Of a stretch of 50,460 nucleotides of DNA, positions 1-9,900 are shown piece by piece. Made by a program: the position numbers and the translations under genes. The stretch lies in contig CM007322.1 of NCBI GenBank assembly GCA_000333855.2, forward strand, positions 149,509-199,968. The letters are read 5' to 3'. How positions within the stretch are numbered: position 1 is the stretch's first letter; every line of letters begins with the position of its first letter. The DNA is from Endotrypanum monterogeii. Taxonomy: Eukaryota > Euglenozoa > Kinetoplastea > Trypanosomatida > Trypanosomatidae. The notes under the pieces are model-generated. The model worked only from the letters and a program-made list of their open reading frames with translations. It had not been told where the DNA came from and made no database searches.

Positions 1-736
1 CGCGCTGTGGTCCCTTTTCCCCTTGCTGCTGGGAAGGGGGGGGGCGCGCCGCTGCGGGTGGTTTCCTCCTGTCGGCGTGGGAAAGAATTTCTTGGCAGAA
101 TGGAAAATAAATGTTGAAGAAATCGAGGCATGCGTGGAGGAGGGCCGCTATTTGTTGTGATGAGGGGAAGTGTGGAGGATATGAAACTGCTGTTTCGTAT
201 GTGTTCTCTGTTGGTTGTTTTGTGAAGGAGTCCCCCCATGCTTGTTTTCGCGATTATGTCGTTTTGTCTAGCGAAGGTTTCTTTTGCCGTTTAAATCCCA
301 CCTAACCGCTGGGTGGGGTACTAGTTTCCGGTGAAGGGTCTAGTGGTCATCTTATTTATGAGTGAAAGCTGGTGAGAAGTGGGCGGTTTGGGCTTGCTTT
401 CTGTCACGGATTTTTGAAGTCCAAAATAGTAGATGTACTTCGTGTTAGGGTCCTCGTTTAGGGTGGAGAGTGAGAAACCTTCTCGGATCACATTATGGTT
501 TTGTTTCACAGTGTGGAGCAGTTTTCTCACAGGTACGTGTGTATCTCTGTGATTAGGCAAAAAAGGAATCGGAGCTCCACACAGGAACAAACTCTTTTTT
601 TTTCCCAAATGGGCGAAGATGCTAACCCTCGATAGCTGTTTTTTTTCTCTGAAAAAGGTGCTGTACACAAAAACAAAAGTATTTTTTGCTGGTACTTGCA
701 GATGATGCAAGTCTGGAAAGTGTAGGACAATCGTCC
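1..736. other. 5' intergenic / untranslated region
   Basis: No gene is recognisable here. Short open frames exist on both strands (for example 111-305 + and 321-833 -), but they have no family motifs, no coding-like composition and no plausible start context. The right part holds T-rich stretches (about 595-605 and 637-650) followed by AG dinucleotides, which fits a trans-splicing region for the gene downstream. GC content is visibly lower than in most of the window. Confidence 0.6.
637..701 (+). promoter_or_regulatory. Candidate spliced-leader acceptor region of the giant ASH gene
   Basis: A T-rich tract at 637-650 is followed by AG at 656-657 and, after a second T-run, by TTGCAG ending at 701. 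Either AG could receive the spliced leader. Both lie upstream of the ATG at 737, which supports translation starting in the 737 frame rather than at the later in-frame ATG at 988. Inferred from sequence pattern only. Confidence 0.5.
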
Positions 737-931
737 ATGACCTTTGAGCAGTTTGATTTCTACTCCCCTGCAACGGGAACACCTCATAAGCATGTCCTAT
801 TCTCGTCGCTTTTGGCGACAACGCAAGTGCCAAGTAAATGTAGTACCAATCGTCCCCCTTTTGTTTCCATCATCGTACCACAGCTTTTAGATAACAGTGG
901 GTTTACTGAAGAAAACGTTACGTGGACGTGA
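737..931 (+). CDS. Probable N-terminal segment of the giant ASH protein, in another frame
   Basis: An ATG at 737 opens a 64-codon frame that begins MTFEQFDFYSPATG and stops at 929-931. It overlaps the start of the 11.5-kb frame, which is open from 910 onward. The ATG is the first after the best splice-acceptor candidate at 701, and the composition looks protein-like. The large frame has no ATG until 988. The simplest reading is that 737-~914 encodes the true N-terminus and that one base is missing from this sequence. One more A in the AAAA run at 912-915 would join the frames directly, reading E-E-K-R-Y-V-D-V across the join. The alternative is a short upstream ORF and a giant protein that starts at 988. 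Confidence 0.5.
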   Translation: MTFEQFDFYSPATGTPHKHVLFSSLLATTQVPSKCSTNRPPFVSIIVPQLLDNSGFTEENVTWT

Positions 932-987
932 CATTCAAAAGCGCACAACTATATCAGTATAAGGGGTACTTGGCCACCACGAGGTCA

Positions 988-3900
988 ATGCAAATGACAG
1001 AAACTGGTATTCTCTACGTTAACTGTGAGAGCGTTCCGTTTGATGAAGTGGCTGTTAACGATATTCCGGCATATCGTTCACTTCAGGTTAAAAACGGGAC
1101 GGAATCTCCGCTCCTCGTGCAACTCACCGCTACAAGCCCAGCAGTTCAATTTCAGGCTCAAAACGAAAACTATGAAGCGATAAAGCGTGTGGGTTTTGCT
1201 GATGCGCTCTCAGTATACAACGATGCCTTTGATCTCGTGGGCCTCATTTCCTCCGTTGAATTGGCACCTCTTGAAGAAAAGGGCCTCATCGTATATTTTC
1301 GTGCTGATGCAGCGACGTTTTCACATTTGGTGAAGACCTCTCAACCCGTTTCTTACACCGGATTATTGCAGTTTTCTGTAGTGAACCCTGCATCATCGTC
1401 TCTTTCCAGTATAGAGCCAGGCAAACGAAGAAATGAGGGTTTAGAGGAGCAACCGCTGCTTACAACCTGCACCACGATACCGTTTCGTGCAAACGTATAC
1501 GTCTCCTACGTGAAACTTTCTTCCTCTGAGTTGCATATCACTATGACACCAAACAAAACTCAAGTGACGGACTTCGTCGTGACCAACACATCATGTCAGC
1601 CGGTATACTTTGTCATACGCGAGCAAGCCATGCCGCTGCGTGGTCTCGACGTTGCACTATATGAATCAGATAAATTCGAAGAGCCAAAGCTAGGACACCG
1701 GCTTCTACTAGATAGCTACGCCACCATGACTTTCTCGTTGATGCTGCGGTCCACAGCAGCTAGCTCAACTGTGCAACAGCAGTACCACACGGTTTTACAG
1801 TGCGAAAACCTACGCGACAACCGCAACACAGCGTTCCTATACGTGAGTGTCAATGTGGTTGCAGAATCGCAAGGCGACCTTGTCGCGTTCCATGAAACGT
1901 CTGTGAATTTTGGAGACGTGTACCGCGGCACGAAGGCAACTGCAACCATTCGCATTCAAAGCCTCGATGTACGTGAGGAGGCGATGCTCCGTCTTGGTGA
2001 TGTGGATCGAAGGAAGTGCGAGGGAAAATTGTCGCTGATGAAAGGTGACGCGGCCGTCGATGAGCTGATAGTGGGTTTGCAGAAAGGAACCCAGCTCAAT
2101 ACCGTGACGCTGATGTACCAACCTTCCTATGACGGTGACAGCAAAGATGCATCCAAGATCAACTTTGATGTTGAACTTTTTGTAGTTTTGTCTGGGCGCG
2201 GTCACAATCAACGTGTAGTCTTGCGGTGCACAGCTGTTCTTTACACAAGCAACATAGTGGTGTCACAGAGATCTATTAATTTTGGTGATTGCCAGGTTGG
2301 ACAGAGCAAGCGGTTCACGCTGCAAATCGAAAACCGTTCTCCATTGCCCGGGAAATTCATGGTGCAGCTGCGCAGCAAAATTATTCATATCGAGGGCTTC
2401 TCTACTCCTCAGAAGTTTGCTGGTCGTGAATTGAAAGAAGAGTTTTCTGTGGCACCATCTGCATCACTCCCGATAACGCTGCGGATCACACCACAGCGTG
2501 TGAATCCAATGTATCGCAAACAGTTGACAATTATCAACGCCTCCAATCCGGCGGAGGACCGACAAGTAATCAATATTGAGGCCAATAATATGGCACCATT
2601 GGATACGAAGCTGCACGATGAGCTGTATTCGTGGAAATGCGATCTTGGGAATATTGACAGTACCGGAAATCGCCGAGGTCCGTCGACATTGTGGGCTATT
2701 TCTGGTGTACCACTCCTTGTTCCATACAGTGTGAAGTCCAAAGCAGACTACGAAATCATTCTGAATCTGCGTTCCTCCTGCCCCGAGATTGAGGTCTTCT
2801 ACTCGTACGATGCAGTAGTGTGTGAGCAGCTTGAGATGATTGCAGCGGAGATGCGCTCGTTTTGTGTTTACGGGGAGAGTGAGGATGCCAGTTATCTCAC
2901 GAATGAGTCGGCGGAGCAGGTGTTCATCGCACGTGAGGGGCTGCTGCGACTCTTGAACGAGACGTCGCGAAACATTACAAATCGCATCTCACTGAAGCCA
3001 CTCGCACCACTAAAAGTTTATGTTTTGATTATTCGCACCGGGTCTCCGTCCGAACCCCTGACGAAGGAAGACGGTATTTCGATAGCTGTGGACGGAATCG
3101 AGGCACCACGCTTCGTGCGGCTGTCGTATCGTCTCTGCGGCACTTCTTTCGAGTTGAATGGACAAAAGACGAAGAATTTTGGTGAGGTGAACATTGGTGT
3201 GAAGAAGACAACAAAGCTACCGATTGTGAACCGTTGCAACTCGTTTTTGTACCTCCATTTGTCGAAGTCGCGTTCCGTGACCGCGGAGCACATACGCATG
3301 GAGAATAATGACAGACAGTCTATTTTTCTTACCATTCGACCCTACGCGTCGCGCGAGATTGAGCTGACGCTTTACCCAGGCATCAAAGGTGTATTTCAGG
3401 AGAATATTCGTGTCTCAAACATACTCAACATCAAAAATACAATAACCATGACGCTGAAGGCAACAGTTACCAAGGCAGATACTTTCGATATTAGCCCAGA
3501 CTCGTGGACGTTTGAAATGGTGGTGCCGTCTTCGTCGAGTTTGCCAGCGCTCATAGCGCCTTCGTTGAAGCTGTCCAAACCAGATGAAGCTACTGCTTCC
3601 ACCAATACTCGTGTTGCTGCAAAATTTACCGTCTCAAACACAAGTAAAACGCGCCGACAAATCGTTGCACGATTGGAGCTGGGTAGTACTGCCGCAGCGA
3701 GTGGTGTGAGCGCAGCAAATCCCTACTTATCTTTTGCAGGTGTAAAGATGGCTGTGCAGTTGGATATGCTGCTGAGTGGCGCTGCCTCTGTTTCAAGTCG
3801 CAAGCTGGAAGAGCAAATCGAGAAGCTGGAGCAGAAGTTAAAGATCTACGTTCGGAAGAAGAAGACTGAAAAAGCTGACACTGCAATGCGCAAGATTGAG

Positions 3901-6900
3901 GCGTACAAGCTGGCGTTGAGAGGTGAGGAAGTTGACCTGGCAGCCTTGGAGGCAGCTCAGTCGGCGATGCAAAGCACCACCGATCACGAGTTCTCCGAGA
4001 GCGAGGATGATAGCGGTCATTCGGCGCTGCCATCATGGAGGAATAAGGCGCAGCAGGGTGACATTGTGCAGCTGCTACGCCGCGAGGGCGTTGCTTTACC
4101 ATCGATGGACACTGGAGAGTCCGTCGTCATCACTTTGTTTCTCAGTTGCAGGCGTGTGTGCGAGGAGCCGATTCCCGTAACGCAAACTCACACGATGAAC
4201 ATGCTCTTCTACGAGGTTCGGGATCAGGAGGCAAATCGAATAATCCCTATCGACGTGATTCTCATGCGGACACCTGGCGACGTTTCGGCGCAACTGCTGC
4301 TTGCCGCTCCATCCACTTCAGTAACCTCTCAGATAGGGGTCCCGTGTGCGACATTGTCATCTGAGGCAGTGGCCCCGCCGGGGTCTCCGTCGTCGCTGTC
4401 GCCACTGAACATAGGCATTGAGCCGTTGCAGTTGTCGCCGGAGAATGCCGCTGCTGCGTCCATGCCTGGCAGCGTCTTACAAAACAGCAACTTTCTTCCC
4501 AGTAGTGGTGGGGTAGTTTCTCGTGCGTTGCAGATCCGTTCACCGCCGTGCATCCGTCTCATAGCAACAGATTCCCTTGCTAGCAACAATGATGGGCGCA
4601 TTCATTCTACCTTTATGGGGCACCCGTTGCTTTTATTGCACAACTGCATTGTGAATGATCCGACGGAGTTCAGCTTCGTGGTGATGACCAACGTGAACAC
4701 AACAATTGTGGTCCTCGAGCCCCGGCGGTGCGGCGGCAGCGTTAGCGAGGTGCTTGACGCGCGCTTTAAACTTTTCCCTCGTAACGGCCATGTGCGTCCG
4801 CAAGAGCCGCTGCGTATTGTTGTTGAGTGCACGGCGCGCGGCGTTGGTCCCCAAAAGTACATCATTCCTGTTAAAAACATCCGTAACGCCGTAGACGTGC
4901 AGTACTTCACTGTTGAGATGAACCCAACAGAGGAGACGGAGATTCTTACAACGGAGCCGAAGGAGCTGTTCTTCCGTGACGTCATTACTCCGTGTGCGGC
5001 GTCGCAGCTGGAGGCGCAGCTTGTGCTGATCCGCTGCCGTTTTCCCTTTCCGCATGCCATCCTTGTGCGCACCAATAAACCTTCGCAACTGGCTCTCTTC
5101 GAGGATGCGTCCTGCACAGTACCGTTGCTGCACCCGATACGCCACGTATTTGTGAAGGAAACAGTACGCGTATACGTGCAGCTCCGTCCTGGATCCCGGT
5201 ACGTTGACCCGTGCGCTCGGCAAATTCGCGCTGGCATTGTCATCGAGGCGGTGGCACCAAACCCCGCTGTGTCCAGCACTGCGTTTTGTGTGGTGGCAAA
5301 AGCGGTGCTGTGTGCTATGGCGTGTGTTGGCAGTGGCGTTATCGAAGTCCCACGGGTAAACCTCGAATTAGGGTGCGTGGCGCCAACGGAGCACCTCGTC
5401 AAAACAAACTTCACTGTGCGTAACACTTCTCACACCTTCGCCTTGCGCGTTGCGCTTGTGCCGTCGTCGCCACTGGTGGAGGTAGCGGAGGAGACGTCGA
5501 CCGGTAACGAAATCGTGCTGGCTCCTCTTCAAGAGCACGTGGTTCCCATTGTGATGCACCTACCAGGACCTGGTCTCTCACGCGAGTTCATTGATGTTTT
5601 AAATCACAGCAGTGCGCAGGAGGCGATACGGGTGTCACTCACGGCGTTGAGGATGAATGACGGCATTGTGCAAGTTGATCCAGTCGTGAACACACGGCTG
5701 ACATTTCCAGTTGCCGCCGTCGTGCGAGGCGAACAAGGGAGGGAGTTGCATCTGCATCAGCCCGTCTCTTACTCAGTGAGGCTGGCGAATTACCACGCCC
5801 ACCGAGAAATGGTGCTGGCAACAGCCGCCGCTGTCTACGCGTCTTCTGTGCTGCCGTTATGGTTTCACTCCCCAGACGAGGAGTCGAGGGTGCGTGCTGC
5901 GTTTGAGGAGGATCAGAGGCAGACGGTGGAGGCGGCAGGCGACTCGTCGACGCCAACGCCGCGGCGTACGAACGAGCTGCGCACGGGAGCGGTCGCGCCG
6001 GTCGCGACACCACTCTCCGACCAGCCACCCGTGCTGTATACGAGGGGCCGTGTGGAGATGAAGGCAAATAGCTCCCAGATCGTCACATGGACGCTGACCG
6101 GCTTACCCACACTCACGCCAGAGGAGGTGGCGGCGGTATTTCAGTATCAGAGGGTGACCTTATCGACGACGCTGCAGGTGTGTGTGACATACATTGCACA
6201 CACTGCACACGCTGGCTTAGCGACAGGTGGGTGGCAGAACTACTCATCCAGGTCGACGCCGCAGGGAGGTCGCTATCGCGGACCAACTGTGGGCCAATGT
6301 GTGCTGCTTGTTCCAATCACACTTTCGCTTGCGATGAGTGAGGGCAGGGCGGAACCGGCGGTGGTAAATTTAGGTCTCGTGGGTAGGGCGACTTCGATGC
6401 CGACTTCGCCTGTTTCCGCCGCTTCGTCCGTGTCCTCGTCCGACGAGGAGCGCGACGGTGCATCAGAGCGGGAGGTCGATCCCTTCACCAGCGGAAGGGA
6501 GGAGGAGATGGTTCTCGCAGCACGGCAGCGTCGCCGGCGTCGTTCGTGTCTTTCAAAACTGCGCCGCCCGCGAAACCACACCTTCAGTGTCCTTGCCTCC
6601 AAGCCGGGTCTCCAGCAGCCTCCAAGGCACAACATGATTGTGTCGTTCCGCCTCGTAAACTTATCACCTGTCATGCCACTGCCGCTTAAGGTGGAGTGCC
6701 CACCTGTGATCCACTTTTCCCACACACGGCTGACAATTCCGCCCGGGGAGACTGTGCTTGTAGATGCGGTGCTCAACCTGAAGCTCATCGCAACGCAAGG
6801 GACGTTCCGTTATGAGGCGTTCTTTGTGAACGAATGGAACCCCGAGAACGATATGGCGGTGTGCGTGACGGGGCAGCACTACTGGAAGGTTTTTCAGATA

Positions 6901-9900
6901 CTGCGAGCTGACACCCAAGAGGAGGTGCGTGAGTCGCTTACCTTGGCCCCGCTGCGCGTGGAGCCGGCACTGCGGATGCCACTCGCTGAGGTGAAGTTGA
7001 CCTTTCTTGCGACAGAGCCGGATGTGGAGTTTGATCTCCATCTGCAGCCCAATCCCCAGCTGGAGAGTCTACTGGAGCTTCAATTACTGCACTACGACGC
7101 CACCTCCGTGGTGCGGAACCTCAGCTTCCGCCCAGATACTACAGCATCACCCTCTCCGGCCGTCACGAGCGCTGGTGGTGGTATAGCAACCTCCAGCGTC
7201 AACCAGGGAAATAGTGGCGCAGCCGCAGCGGCCGGGCTGGCAAGCCTGACCACAAGCAGTGCCACTCCTTCCGGCGGCGGCAAGTCCATTACCATGGCAG
7301 CCGGAGGATCTGGGGCAGCGGGCGCAACCATCGGTCCGCCCAGTGGGGTTGTGCTTGCCAGCCTGCATCCCGGGGCAACCTTAGGGCTCGCGACGGCGAC
7401 GGCGACGGCGGCTGCGACGGTCGCAGGGTACGCAGCGCTCAGCGGGACCAGCGCTGTTTTTCCAGCCGATGAGTTTTGCGGTGGGACTGTGACTACCTCC
7501 GGGAGCTCGGCGAGTGGCACATCAAACGGTGTGGTGACCGCGTCGGATCCCCTTGGAACCACTGCCGGCGGCACCATGGCGCTCAACATGGTTTCTTCCA
7601 CCGCGAGCAAAGCAAAGGCACGCAAGGTAGGCGCCGGCACCGCCTCCGGTACTGGTGGCCCGGCTAACGGCAGTGTGTCAACTGTGTCCACACGATCGCA
7701 GACGCTGCGTCTTCGCTGCAAACTGCATGGTGGGGACCTGGCTTCGCTTGTTTCTATTTTCTATGGCTCCCGTAAGGGGCGCGCGACTGGCACTTCTGCA
7801 CCGCTGACCACCGCTCTCACTCCGAAGGGGGCCGGTACCGGTGCGGCAGCTGGAGTTGTGAGTGCAGCGGCACCGGTACCGGCCCCCGTGAGCCCGAGTG
7901 CATCGGAGTTTTCAGGTGTGAATAGTAGCACTGGCGTCGCTTCGTGGACGTACGACAGAATCGAGGAGCTGGAGCGGCGCAGCGCATCACTGGTCTCAAA
8001 TAATGTTTGGCTGGGCACCTTCGTCATTGAAAACCCCTTCACTGAGGTGGAGGAGGTGCAGGTGTACAGCACTCTTGCACCGTTCCGCACCTTTTCCGCG
8101 CCGGCTAAAGTGGTGCTCCGGCCCTGCCGAGTGAGCTTCGAGTCGGTGCCTCGCTCGAGTCTGAGCGCAGTGGCACCGCAGACCTCTCCGAATATGAGTA
8201 CAGCTCAGGTGGGTTATGTCGGTGAGGTCAGCATTACAAATGAGTTTGACGTGTATGTGGCGGATCTGTCGCTTGTCGTTCTTGTCCACAAGCGCCTCGC
8301 CGTACCCCTCTACATCGATGTGCGCGGAGGATGCCGCCATAAGTCAGATACACCATCACAAGCACCAGTAGCGGGTGCCGCAGTTTCTGTGTCCGAGGCA
8401 GCACGCGGCGGAGAAGAAGAGACGGCGGCGGCAGCGGCCACTGAGGTCGACATCGGTACGTCAGCCGCCTCGAGTGCAATGCAACGGAAGGGTGCGTCTG
8501 CAGCCACGTCATTCCTGTCGGTACCCGCAGCAGACGGCGCTGCACCGGTGTCGTTGCCTCATCGTATTCACCTCGGGCCCCACGAGACTGCTGTAGTGAC
8601 GCTGTCGATTCGCGCTGCAGACTTGCGAGTGCTCGGGCCCACTGCGGTGTCGGCAGCAACACCCGTCTCGACCACCTTACCGCCGCGCCTATCACTCCCT
8701 TCGCTGGAGCAATTCGTGTCTGTGGTATTGGTAGACGAGAATGCACCATTCAGCTATGTTGTAAGCCGTGTAAATGTTGTGACGCCAGCGAGTAACACAG
8801 AGGCGTTGCCCAGTGTTGTGCTCAGTGCTGTCACTCCCTCCCCCACCACGAGCACCACGGCGGCCTCAGTCGCCAGCGTTTCTGCTTCATTGGACGTGAG
8901 TTTGAAAGAGAGGCGAGCCGAAGGTCTCGGCAGCGCCGCTATTTCCCAAGGTGCACAGCGGGACGACTCGTCCGGGAGGCTGCTGACGTATTCGGCCACC
9001 CTCGCGATCGATGGGCCGGCCGTGGCGCTGCAGACGCCGGCGGCATCGGAGGAAGCAGCGCCGAAGCTCAGTCCCAAGAGCAGCTTGCATGTGTCTGATG
9101 CGGTCCTCGCTGGTGGTGCGACGGTCGCGGCGGATACAAGCGAGGTGGACGCGGCGTCTTCTTCAGCAAGAGTGCTGACTGCCGCTGACGCCAGTGCTGC
9201 TGTGGCTGATGCGCTTTCGCTGCGAGCTATCCCAGATTGCTGCCTCGAGGACCCGGCAGATAGGACCTCAACATTCCTCGCTAGCACTGCCACTAAGTCG
9301 GCGCCATCGGTTGCAGCCGCGCCGCGTCAATGGGTGTTATCCCTCAGCAATTGCGAAGCGTTGCCCGGTTGCGGAGGGGCTTACTTCTTCAACTTTTCCG
9401 TTCCGCGCGATGACACGTATGAGCCAAACATCTTTATAACGAACAACGTCCTCGATAGGGCCGTGCGGTACACGGTACACGTAGCTTCACAGAGCCCACA
9501 GGTGTGGCTTCTACTTACCTCTACAACAGGGGCACTGGAGGCGGGTGAGACGCAGCCGCTACGGCTGCAGGTGCTGTCCTCGGAGGTCGGCTCCTTTCTT
9601 GGTTACGTGGCCATCACAAATAGCTACGATTCTCGTGAGGTGGTGTACCTGCGCCTGAAGGCGGAGGTGTTTGTCCCCGGTCCTGCTGAAGGCGTCTTCG
9701 AGGTTGTGGCGATGAACGGTGGCCATCGTCTCGCCACCACCAACGGGGAGCATAGCGTGAGTATGGGCTCTTTGCATGGTGCCGGTACTAGTCGTGTGCT
9801 GATCGCACTGGAGATAGTGAACAAGGGCAATGTGGCTCTGGAGTTTCCTGTCTCGGTGGTGCATCCAATGCGACAGGAGTTGCGACCCATTCCCCCGAGC

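Noticed and set aside
321..833. 170-codon open frame on the - strand near the left edge
   Set aside because: It overlaps the putative N-terminus and splice region of the + strand gene, has no motifs and runs against the direction of the cluster.
4602..5426. 274-codon open frame on the - strand
   Set aside because: It lies opposite the giant ASH gene and has no family motifs. Its Arg/Ser/Thr-rich content is typical of antisense shadows in GC-rich coding DNA.
7092..7721. 209-codon open frame on the - strand, Ala/Pro/Val-rich
   Set aside because: It is a shadow of the Ala/Gly/Ser-rich linker of the giant protein. No start context or homology is evident.
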